DNA of 25,839 nucleotides. It comes from Spongospora subterranea f. sp. subterranea. Lineage: Eukaryota; Endomyxa: Phytomyxea; Phytomyxea; Plasmodiophorida. Location: NCBI GenBank assembly GCA_049724395.1, contig JAUGWO010000332.1, positions 1 through 25,839 of the forward strand. The letters run 5' to 3'. The position numbers were made by a program, and so were the translations under genes. Below, in pieces: positions 17,664-25,839 of the stretch (positions are counted from its first letter, which is position 1; every line of letters begins with the position of its first letter). The notes beneath the pieces were generated by a model, which ran no database searches, was not told where the DNA came from, and saw nothing but the letters and a program-made list of their open reading frames with translations.

Positions 17664-18588
17664 ATGATCGACCGATTGCCTCGGCCTCATCAAATACCCT
17701 GTGGCCTGCCCGTTCGACCAACTCGCACAACGATCGCGCACGTCGAGTACACTCCCACGACGTTCTCGATGGGAACAGACAACGGCCGATCATCACCATT
17801 GGACGGCATCGCGATCGTTCCCATCGAGGACATGGTGTTCGTGTCGGACGTGTTGAATCAGTGCCAGGGTTTGATCTCCAGGCGGACAGGTCACTGGGCA
17901 AGTGACAAGGCCGATGCAATAGACGACCACGACGTGGCGTGGGACGTGTTCCGGTCAACGAATCGCCACGCGCGTCGTCACGAGGAAGGAGCGAGAGCGA
18001 GAGATCGACGTCGAATCATGTTGTCCTTGCGAGACGATCATCGCAATGAATCCAACAACGACGACCAATTCGACATGATGAATCTTCCCAGGAAATTCCG
18101 CGTCGGTCAACAGCAACTGGCTGGGAATGGCCCAACGACGCCATTTCCTGAGAACGATTCTCCACCACACAAGTGAAAAACGGCAATTGTTCTTCACGAG
18201 AAAATTTCGCGACGATCGGACATGGGAAACTCGATCTGGTTTCCGTCGTGACAGATTTATCTGGAAAACCGAAAGTCAAAAAACGGGGAAGTTCCGACAA
18301 ATGAACGGGATGATCGTTATGGCCAAGGTCGTGACTGAACTGGAAGGGAATCGGACCCGTGTGGGCGGGACAGTTCAACCGAGCACGAACGGCGTCATGA
18401 CGGCCGTCCCCGTCCCGCCTCCGATCCAAATCGGACAACTCGCGAGGCCCACTCAGCGCCGAACGACCTCCGCCGTCAAAGTGGAAACCGACGATCGTGT
18501 TTGGCCGGCCGTGGAGAACGGGGCGATCGACGATTCCCCCCAAGGAGTGATGGCCCTCGCCAAAAAGTTCATAGCCCAGGTGAGATAG
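17664..18588 (+). other. Overlapping open frames, coding status unclear; diverged duplication copy 2
   Basis: Two plus-strand frames (17664-18176, 170 codons; 18127-18588, 153 codons) and one minus-strand frame (18543-18016, 175 codons) overlap. The first contains IVPIEDMVFVSDVLNQCQG and is rich in Arg, Asp and His. The second contains TSEKRQLFFTRKFRDD and GMIVMAKVVTELEG. Part of the segment (17720-18210) is homologous to 16200-16760, but none of these frames is kept in that copy. No choice between the frames is possible by eye. Confidence 0.3.
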
Positions 18589-19013
18589 CCAAACCAGCGA
18601 ACCGTCCAGATATTGGACGTCAATGGACCTCGGCGACTTGAACCCGGTCCTGGACGAGCCGATAGGGGACGTTGATCAGGGAATCGCGGGACACTGGATT
18701 AATGGCAAACGGGTTCAATTACATTTGAGAGTTAATCTCGTAATCAGCTGTTGTGGAACGATTATCGTTGGTGTGTGGGAGTGTTTCATGGTGATTTGGT
18801 CGTGATCCAACGCTGACCCCGATTCGCATGATCGTCCATGCCGATGGGTTCTTGATCCGGTTGGACTTCTGCTCAGTTTCCCAGGTATCCATCAGAATCG
18901 AACGAAACCGGTGCCGGAACAGGTTCCAAACGACCTCGTTCTCGGTTATCGATATTGGCCATTGATCTGTTCCTGTATCGAGATCAGTTTATTGGACTGA
19001 TAATACCTGGACA
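18589..19013. other. Intergenic, nothing recognised
   Basis: Short frames only. A 60-codon frame at 18623-18805 has no distinguishing features. Confidence 0.35.
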
Positions 19014-19606
19014 ATGTTATCGTCCTACGATCACCCCAATTCAATTATCGCATGTGCTACGTCCGATCTCTGCTCCGAATCTGCCGTCGATGAATCCTTT
19101 CGGTGTGGCTCTGATTTCCATGAACGAAGGTTGTCACAGAACCAATCTCAAAGGAAACACACGGTGTTGCAGGATCATCCTGATTTCCAGATGAATCAAC
19201 GCCAGCTCGGGCTGGCGTTGACTGGAGAGGTGGTATGGCGCTACCGTTTTTAAGGACACGGGAATGGCCGATCCAGGATTCATTCAAAACGATGCTGGAG
19301 AGTTCCTGAGAGGTTTTATACGTAACCCAGACGAGGGAATGATTTATGGTCAGCGAATCTGTTGGCACGGGATGTACTATCAAACGGTATAAGATGATGT
19401 TAGGATTGGCAAATTTCTGTTGTAGTTTGTGTTCTCTCAATGATTGCAATGGGAACCAGCAGCCTACACGTGCTGACCTTATGATTGGGAACCTTCGAAC
19501 TAATTATCTGCTGACTTATACAAGACCAAACACGGAGCCGTATCTTGAGCAGAGATTGCCTGTGGTTGACACATTCCTGAACGAGGGACTGAGCCACGAC
19601 CCATAA
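19014..19606 (+). CDS. Hypothetical three-exon protein, about 164 aa
   Basis: Three in-phase exons can be joined. Exon 1 (19014-19229) begins MLSSYDHPNS and ends MNQRQLGLALTGE. Exon 2 (19255-19386) reads DTGMADPGFIQNDAGEFLRG and GMIYGQRICWHGMYYQT. Exon 3 (19460-19606) reads MIGNLRTNYLLTYTRPN and LPVVDTFLNEGLSHDP then stop. The introns are 25 nt (19230-19254; a 22-nt donor choice also keeps frame) and 73 nt (19387-19459). All joins are phase 0. Exon 2 looks strongly coding; exon 1 is weaker, so the real start may differ. A 131-codon minus-strand frame overlaps and is considered a shadow. No family is recognised. Confidence 0.45.
19197..19220. repeat. Perfect 10-bp inverted repeat with TCGG loop
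   Basis: CAACGCCAGC and GCTGGCGTTG flank a four-base TCGG loop. It lies in the candidate exon 1 end, just before the short intron. No T-run follows, so it is not a bacterial-type terminator. Confidence 0.9.
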
Positions 19607-19704
19607 TTCGTGTCGCTAAACGACATTGTCGGGACCACAAGCGAGATGACTATGTAGACTATGCTGTGGCGATTACCATTAGTATTGAATTGAGGTGGAT
19701 ATAA

Positions 19705-19992
19705 ATGCTTCATTCAAAGTTCTTCGGCGATCTGTCGTTTGAAAACTGATCATTGATTCGGTACGTGCCGAGTGGGAACGAATTCTTGGGACAAAATTGG
19801 TGTCAGTCATTGCCTAATATGGGACCCAGTATTCTCTAGGTCATCAAATCACCACAATCTAATCTTATCTTTGTCATGAAGCCAGTCAACATTGAAGTAT
19901 CGCTTGGATACCATCGAATTCCCCGAGTAGTCAAACTGATCTGCAGGAAATATGTCCCAGAACCGGTAGAACGTTTGTTAGAAAAAGAATAA
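19705..19992 (+). pseudogene. Hypothetical two-exon protein with one frame break
   Basis: ATG 19705 follows a TATAAA word and reads MLHSKFFGDLSFEN. One base out of frame, the text goes on KLIIDSVRAEWERILGTKL to 19799. A 40-nt intron (19800-19839, GTGTCAG to TTCTCTAG, with CCTAAT inside) joins the last exon (19840-19992), VIKSPQSNLIFVMKPVN then EVSLGYHRIPRVVKLICRK and VPEPVERLLEKE, stop. The second exon and the splice phase are convincing. The mismatch near 19745 is either a frameshift or a sign that the first exon starts elsewhere. The stop lies 15 bp from the end of the convergent gene at 20008. Confidence 0.45.
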
Positions 19993-20007
19993 TTTCCGGC
20001 ATTTGCG

Positions 20008-22012
20008 TTATGGAAGTTTATTTTTCGGGCAGGCCGGATCTTTGATCGACGCAAAAGCACCGGCCAAATATGCATCGGAGCTATCCATTCGTAGATCGCT
20101 TAATCGGATCCCATGTTGGTTGAGAAAATGACAACTTTTGAGAAGGGCTGATCTGTGGCTCATCAATTTCAACCGCCATTGTAGCTTCATCTGTCTATGG
20201 TGAAAATGTCTATCAGATTTCCCATTCATCCCTCTATTCGATTGGCAAACTTACATATAGCTTTTTGAGTAGCTCACACGCAACCGAGTGAAAGCGCCAT
20301 AATTTCTGATAATGACAACGATCATCAGTCAAACAAACCAATCAAAGCAGTCACCGCTGAGGTACCATCTCATGTTCCGGGTCATCTTCCGGGTCCTTGG
20401 GCTTTGATAATGCCTCGCCAAGTTCTAAAATGCCAGCAATTGATTCCATAGCCTGAAGGTGACGATCAGAGTAAGCCGGCTCCTGATCCTAAATGGAGGT
20501 GGTCAAAAGTAAACCCCATTTGTGGACTATGGACAACTCACATTTTTAATCAATAAATCCGGTCTGTTTTGCTGGTTCTGTCGCGACGATTCGTCGAATA
20601 TCTCCACCTGACGAGCTTCCCCATCTTGCCCGAATTCCTCGAACGGTTCCTTTGAATTTAGACCAGATCTTTAAAATGGACGCACAAACTCATTCACGAT
20701 CATTACCTTGGGATGGCCCTCATTTGGAGGGAATTCGGTCTGGTCTGGTTTTGCCTATTGCGAAATTGTCTATCAGAATTTTCCATTCATCACTCTACTT
20801 GATTCTTACGGGCAGGCCGGTTCTTTGATCGACGCAAAAGCACCGGCCAAATATGCATCGGAGCAATCCAATCGCAGATCGCTTAATCTGATCCCATTTT
20901 GGTTGAGAAGATGGCAACTTTTGAGAAGGGCTGATCTGTGGCTCATCAATTTCAACCGCCATTTTAGCTTCATCTGTCTATGGTGAAAATGTCTATCAGA
21001 TTTCCCATTCATCACTCTATTCGATTGGCAAACTTACATATAGCTCTTTGAATAACTCACACGCAACCGATTGAACGCGCCGTAATATCTGATGATGACA
21101 ACGATCATCAATCAAACAAACCGATCAAAGCAGTCACCGCTGAGGTACCATCTCATGTTCCGGGTCATTGGGTTTTGATAATGCCTCGTCAAGTTTAAAA
21201 ATGTTAGAAATTGATTCCATAGCCTGAAGGTGACGATCAGAGTAAGCCGGCTCCTGATCCTAAATGGAGGTGGTCAAAAGTACACCCCATTTGTGGACTA
21301 TGGACAACTCACAAATTTAATCATTGAATCCGGCCTGTTTTTCTGATTCTGTCGCGACGATTCGTCGAATATTTCCCCCTGACGAGCTTCCCCATCTTGC
21401 CCGAATTCCTCGAACGGTTCCTTTGAATTCAAACCAGATCTTTAGAAAGGACGCACAAACTTATTTACGATCATTACATTGGGATGGCCCTCATTTGGAG
21501 GAAATTCGGTCTGGTCTGGTTTTGGCTATTGCGAAAATGGCTATCAGAATTTTCCATTCATCACTCTACTTGATTCTTAGAACTTACATATAGATTTCGG
21601 AGCTGTTCGCACAACTTCAAGTGGATTGGTTTCATAAACTTCCATTTACCTTCCGGGGCTATTGACAATTCACGGCTGATTGGTATAACTGCATCGAGTA
21701 TTTCTATAGCCTGATGATGACGCTCAACTAAGCAAATCTATTATATGTATCTTTATGGAGTACCTTTGTTTCAATCGTCCTTTCAATGGACGATTGACTC
21801 AAGTCTTCACTACTATCGGCGCGTATCTGATCCAGGTCACAATTGACTTGGGATTGTGCGATTAAGAATTTGACCGACTCCTGGCCCCAAAAGGTGATCA
21901 AATGAAAAAAACTTAATTGTGAACGAGGACAACTTACAATTCCACCCGCTACCACCGACCCGTTAAGCTGAATCTGTGCAATACAATCAGAAAGGTGGAA
22001 CCCCGATGGCAT
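20008..22012 (-). CDS. Multi-exon gene with a tandemly duplicated five-exon module
   Basis: Exon modules repeat twice in one frame. Module 1: 20668-20542 (LNSKEPFEEFGQDGEARQ), 20488-20355 (YSDRHLQAMESIAGILELGE), 20305-20255, 20194-20008 (MKLQWRLKLMSHRSALLKS, GIRLSDLRMDSSDAYLAGAF, stop). Module 2: 21439-21313, 21259-21138, 21088-21038, 20977-20810. A 48-nt connector exon (20754-20707) joins module 2 to module 1; its copy is 21525-21478. Introns are 38-62 nt with matching GT-AG sites and all phases agree. A third, diverged HLQA-like exon lies at about 21727-21588 (VERHHQAIEILDAV). Upstream exons at 22012-21932 (MPSGFHLSDCIAQIQLNG) and 21874-21764 are joined by a 57-nt intron. Substitutions between modules are milder in this frame than in others. 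No domain is recognised; the text is helix-prone and hydrophilic. Confidence 0.65.
20026..21580. repeat. Tandem duplication, 783-bp period, two copies
   Basis: Unit 1 is 20026-20808 and unit 2 is 20809 to about 21580. Identity is above 90 percent by eye, with a 12-bp in-frame indel in one exon and scattered substitutions. The unit holds complete exons and introns of the minus-strand gene. Confidence 0.95.
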
Positions 22013-22144
22013 AAGACCCAATTACGAATAGCGCGATAGTGGCGACAGTATAGAGAGTCATCGAAAGCATAGCACAGAATCAATTGGTCAATGACCAGGA
22101 CCAGGAGGGGTGACACGCAGAGTACATGTACTGCCGTAGTCCTC

Positions 22145-22375
22145 AGTGGGCCATATACTGTAGGTGGCGGCGCACTTCGGACTGCACTACTGGCTCCTGC
22201 GACTGTAGGCCGTGCCCCTCAACGAAATGTCGAGTGGGGCCATATACTGTAGGTGGCGGCGCACTTCGGACTGCACTACTGGCTCCTGCGGCTGTAGGCC
22301 GTACCCCTCAACGAAATGTCGAGTGGGCCATATACTGTAGGTGGCGCCGCGCTTCGGAGTACACTACTGGTACAC
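22145..22375. repeat. Minisatellite, 88-89 bp unit, about 2.6 copies
   Basis: The word CCATATACTGTAGGTGGCG starts at 22151, 22240 and 22328 (last two with small variations downstream). Units are nearly identical except the last, which is shorter and diverged. The plus frame is open across it, but it is repetitive and no protein is recognised. Confidence 0.92.
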
Positions 22376-22389
22376 CGTTGAATGTGAAA

Positions 22390-22502
22390 ATTAGTGTGAG
22401 TTGACTAATAGTGTCACTCACACTAATACATGTGACCCCGCAAATCCCTGGAAAATTCAGTTGGATGATAGTGTGAGTTGACAATTAGTGTCACTTGCAC
22501 TA
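22390..22502. promoter_or_regulatory. Paired palindromic elements upstream of the 22582 gene
   Basis: Two 33-bp boxes (22393-22425 and 22470-22502) differ at four positions and share AGTGTGAGTTGAC plus AGTGTCACT. The first is a strong inverted repeat: ATTAGTGTGAG (22390) pairs perfectly with CTCACACTAAT (22417), and the pairing extends inward with one bulge. They lie 80-190 bp upstream of an ATG on the plus strand, so they could be binding sites for a dimeric regulator, or subterminal repeats of a transposon. Confidence 0.6.
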
Positions 22503-22581
22503 GTTATACCTGATAAACTCATCCGCCCGCCGTGCGGAGTTGCGCCACGGCGATTACCTCTTGGTGTTATTGTGTGTAATC

Positions 22582-23564
22582 ATGGTTGGTAAGCGTACGC
22601 AGGAGGAGTGTCTCATAGACTTGAAGCAGAGAATCTGGAAATGGGGATTCGACAATAATGACCTCGCTACCATTAAGAACTTTAAGCACAACATTTCCTT
22701 TGCCTTGAATGCCATCAATCTGTATCTTGATGCATGGCCGGAGTGTTCTGTTATCGGTCGATGGCGCGATCAATTGCAACCAATGCAACCCAAGAATTCA
22801 AAGTAGAAGAAAATATGCATTTCAATTCAGTTTCCGTTTTTCATATTACACTTTGCAGGATATTTCTTTCTGTATTCTCTCCTTCGCCCATCATTGCAGC
22901 TTTCGCCCGCCAACAGCTCGCAAAGGGTGGTATGTTGTAGACGTTGAGATGCCCGGAGAGGACATCGATAATTCTGTGAAGGCCTCTGCCCATGATTCTG
23001 TTGCAGGCACTCGAAAACGCGCTTTGCAGAATGTAGTAACGATCTCAAAGCGCGTCGTTGTCACGAAATGGATGATCGAAGAGGCGTCCAGGAATGGCGA
23101 GATTCACCTTTGTTCCAAGACCGTTAAGAATTTTCCGCTCGACTTCCGATCGTCCTCGAACGTATGTAGCTCATTCAGTTCTGGAGACAACATTTATTGT
23201 TGATTGTTTTTCCTGTCCAGGCAAACATCACGAAGGCGTCCCGATGGTGGAAAGGGTAGCATTCCCGGGGACGGCTGAGCTCCTGGCTTCTGGAGCGATA
23301 CGAAAATTGACCCCTCATTCCTACAATCCTCATCATGAACTTCCAGTTCATGATCAACGAGTCGATGCCACTCAGGAGGTCTCAACATTCGTCCCGTCAA
23401 AACTTCAAATTTCGTAGGATGACACCGATTGAAACCTTCGATCATCAGTCAGGTGCAACTTGAGGAAATTAGCATTGCCCACAAGTATAGCCTGCAAATG
23501 CAGCGGGAAATTTCTGAAATCACGAGATTGCATCCAGGATACGAAGATTGCTTTCAAGAATTTT
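22582..23564 (+). CDS. Hypothetical multi-exon protein, possible DNA-binding transposon-associated protein
   Basis: Exon 1 (22582-22802) starts MVGKRTQEECLIDLKQRIWK and includes LATIKNFKHNISFALNAINL. A 97-nt intron (22803-22899; an alternative acceptor at 22858 leads to an early stop) leads to exon 2 (22900-23161) with KGWYVVDVEMPGEDIDNSVK, AGTRKRALQNVVTISKRVVV and TKWMIEEASRNGEIHL. A 59-nt intron (23162-23220, GTATGT to TTTTTCCTGTCCAG) leads to NITKASRWWKG. From there either a stop (23259) ends a 173-residue protein, or a further splice reaches VQLEEISIAHKYSLQMQREI, stop at 23564. The ASRWWK text and the basic helical region resemble helix-turn-helix parts of CENP-B-like transposases, which is suggestive because such a transposase lies 0.9 kb away in convergent orientation. 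Confidence 0.55.
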
Positions 23565-24429
23565 AAATACAAAGTTATATGATTGTTTTTTGATATGTGC
23601 AAAAAATATTGTACACACGACGGTACTAGTGGATAAAAGGGGTGATTCTGGCTCTTGATTCCAGCAATATTCCGCTGAATTGTCAGTAACTCGTCAACAA
23701 TCGTTCTCCATCAATTGTACCTGACTGACGATCGTTAGGTGTCGTCGAAATTTTTACTCAGCAAACAACTCGTATCTGGGAAATTCCTGGTCAAACCGGG
23801 ACTCTGAATCTCTCTCAAAGCACTATACGGACTCTTACATTACAGTAGCTAAATATACACTTCTCTCTATTTACAAGTGACTGCGCACAGTGTTCGGTGT
23901 CTTTTCTACCGCGCAACCGCGGCGAGATGCTTGGACACTCGCACAATGGGGTACACTAATGACTGTGACACAGTCAAATCATTAAAACTATACCGTAGAT
24001 GACAATATTTTCCATCTGACAAAAAATTCGCAAAACTCCGTGGAAATAACAAAATTAGTGCAGAGATTTGGTGACAGAATTATCCCATCTGAGAGCCCTT
24101 GCAATGACTCCATTTGGCGGCCTGACAGTGAGGAAAAGTCCAAGCGGCGCAACCCTCTTTTTTGATGTTCGGATGGTATGTACAGTACCTTCCGACTCGT
24201 ATATGCTGATCATGAATAACTAGCTGGTACCTCCATCGACATCGTCCTGGAACAATACCACATGATCTGTATATATCAAACATACTTGTGCTTTGGTCAG
24301 GTGTGTCGTCAATCTTCATAACTGACTCATCAGTGATTACTTTAGACGTTCAGAGCTGTAGTGAAATAGCGAATGAGTTGTCAAATGCGGACAATATTCC
24401 ATGTAGCTTTGTTTATTGGTTGTATTTAC
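23565..24429. other. AT-rich gap, one weak minus-strand frame
   Basis: No gene is well supported. A minus-strand frame (24319-24080) starts MKIDDTPDQSTSMFDIYRSC and has a Cys/His-containing end (CAAWTFPHCQAAKWSHC). It lies directly downstream of the transposase remnant on the same strand and may be its C-terminal exon. Confidence 0.3.
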
Positions 24430-25839
24430 AACTTCAGAGCCTGCTGGTGTTTGAGCATTGCCGCGTACAAACTGTTCGTAGCAAGGTCATCCAAATGGCG
24501 TCGGAACTCTGCGAGTAAAACGCTCCACGGGTCTTGCCCACATTTTACAAATACGTTCGCTATCCACTTCGAGTGGCGATTCTCGAAAATTGATCTCGTT
24601 GATGACCGACTCTATTATACCGATCATGTCATCACGAGTTACATGAACCTTTCACCTACAGCAAATAAATATTTTGAAAACGTAAGTTTTGATTATGTCG
24701 TACCTGGGCGAAATTGTGGCGCTTTTTCGTTTCTTAATAAATAATATTTACTTTGGATACGCTGTTTCAAAGCGCGATTGATACACACATCAGGTACTTG
24801 TAAAAAGTTCAAATAAACTCCAATCTCAACCTCACAAAAAAAAACTGCAAAATCGGTGTAAGTCCTTCTCCGATGTACCCTAAGACGATCTTGCCCGGAA
24901 TACTCTCGTCTTTGTTCAAGGTATCAACAAAACTGTCAATCTCTGTGCCATAGTGCTGACGGCACCGGTCCACCGTCAATCCTATGGTTCTATTTGGAAA
25001 TAATCTCATTACAAATCTGAAAACAAAATTAGTACATCACATGCTTCGATAATTTTTAGAGTAGTATTCATCCAGTGTTGCTCGTTAAAAGTGATTAACG
25101 AGGGTTTGTGGTGTTGATACTGGTCACACAGCCGTTTACCAAATTTTCCGGTAAATATTATCATTGCCGGTAATAACTGAGAGGTTAACAGTTCGCACGC
25201 AACCATGACCGTTGCCCCAAGTTCATCGTCGTGCGCTTGCACAATATTTCCGATATGTCTTTCTCCCGTTTCGCCAATGGCTTTTAAGGCAATTTCATGA
25301 AACTTCAAAAAAATCTGAATATAGAGTAAGAACCGACAGTTTGGTAGTCCGAGCTGAAACCTCATCCGCTGTGATCACGACATCCACGTTTTTTTATCGA
25401 AATAACTCTCGTAGATACTCAGCGTTATTTTCTGCTAATTCTTTCCAGTTCAGAGGAAAGCTTTGCGCAACGGTTGGCGTGCGGGTAGAGAACCTGTCAT
25501 CAACTATTCACTGACATATATAAGCAAGCTCCTTTCCGAAGTTCATACCGGTTTCCTGTAAGACCCGGCGCACGAACTGGTGTAGCGAATTAGGGTGTGA
25601 CTTTTTTGAGGAATCGAGTTTCGCCGTGAAAAATTTTTCGTCGCGAGAAAATTTCGTTCCTTATCAACTGATACAGTTGCTCTGTAGTGATGAGTCGACC
25701 TAACAACCAATGTTATGACTCTTGAGCATATACTGGCTGCAACCTAGTACCAGATTCCCAAGATTGGTCTAACATCTCAACGATACGAGAGCGAACGTGG
25801 AGAAATGAGTTAGGCCTGCCAGCACCGGCTCGTCGTGAC
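24430..25839 (-). pseudogene. CENP-B/pogo-like DDE transposase, interrupted, runs off the right edge
   Basis: Blocks read from right to left in several frames give the order of a DDE_1-type transposase. They are NSLHQFVRRVLQETGMNFGK (25600-25515), FPLNWKELAENNAEYLRELF (about 25460-25400) and NVDVVITADEVSARTTKL (first Asp, about 25380). These are followed by VMVACELLTSQLLPAMIIFT, LITFNEQHWMNTTLK, FPNRTIGLTVDRCRQHYG (second Asp, about 24960) and KIVLGYIGEGLTPILQ with VPDVCINRALKQRIQSKYY (third Asp, about 24785). Then come DDMIGIIESVINEINFRESP and EFRRHLDDLATNSLYAAMLK with HQQALKL. The enzyme cuts and pastes a DNA transposon in the nucleus. Some joins may be introns (a GTACGAC...CTGTAG segment near 24700). 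At least one frameshift (near 24525) and an in-frame stop (near 25400) mark decay. No terminal inverted repeats were found inside the window. Confidence 0.65.

Noticed and set aside
18016-18543. 175-codon minus-strand gene
   Set aside because: It competes with two plus-strand frames in GC-richer sequence, shows no domain, and is not conserved in the duplicated copy.
19197-19220. Rho-independent terminator
   Set aside because: No T-run follows the stem and the region is eukaryotic coding sequence.
19057-19449. 131-codon minus-strand gene
   Set aside because: The plus-strand three-exon model has better composition and phase-consistent splice sites over the same bases.
22145-22375. CRISPR array
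   Set aside because: The 88-bp units are contiguous with no variable spacers, and the window is eukaryotic.
22126-22404. Repetitive protein encoded across the minisatellite
   Set aside because: The open frame follows from the repeat itself, changes frame every unit, and has no start context or homology.

Overview
The window is eukaryotic. Supporting signs are many GT-AG introns inferred from reading-frame continuity (mostly about 36-76 nt, a few candidates of 22-27 nt), Copia and Ty3/gypsy LTR retrotransposons, a Crypton-type tyrosine recombinase and a CENP-B/pogo-like DDE transposase. There are no operons or Shine-Dalgarno sites. Compact introns with this element mix would fit an oomycete, a plasmodiophorid/rhizarian or an early-diverging fungus. 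The sequence alone does not decide between them.

Layout. 1-1555: the 3' end of a Copia element (RNase H, polypurine tract, 112-bp LTR) lying inside the reverse-transcriptase region of a second Copia family. 2341-3065: decayed ankyrin-repeat gene on the minus strand. 3075-6329: a pile of LTR-element fossils. These are a Copia gag fragment, an acidic stretch with a 71-bp repeat, a Ty3/gypsy chromovirus 3' end that landed in a minus-strand Copia copy, and that Copia copy itself, which carries a canonical chromodomain between integrase and RT. 6330-6540: a second ankyrin fragment, paralogous to the first and sharing the same 51-nt intron. 6547-6618: a near-perfect foldback hairpin. 6717-8530: an IS5-like transposase scrap and a minus-strand OTU-like gene. 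8745-9575: another Copia fragment (gag, pre-integrase). 9580-11198: Crypton recombinase gene with two inferred introns.

11508-13158 is the best host gene: a multi-spanning membrane protein built from about 101-residue internal repeats, with one 52-nt intron. It is followed by a small two-exon gene (13505-13779). 13.8-18.7 kb is a higher-GC stretch with only weak gene signals and one large diverged duplication. 19014-19992 holds two plus-strand multi-exon candidates. 20008-22012 is a minus-strand gene whose five-exon module is tandemly duplicated (783-bp period) with splice phases preserved. 22145-22502 holds an 88-bp minisatellite and a pair of palindromic sites. 22582-23564 is a plus-strand gene that may be a DNA-binding accessory protein. 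24430-25839 is a decayed minus-strand DDE transposase running off the right edge.

The genes do not form an obvious pathway. The window reads as a transposon-rich accessory region with a few lineage-specific host genes that evolve by tandem duplication. All intron positions are inferred from consensus sites and frame continuity, not from transcripts, and family names come from recognised motifs without database searches.
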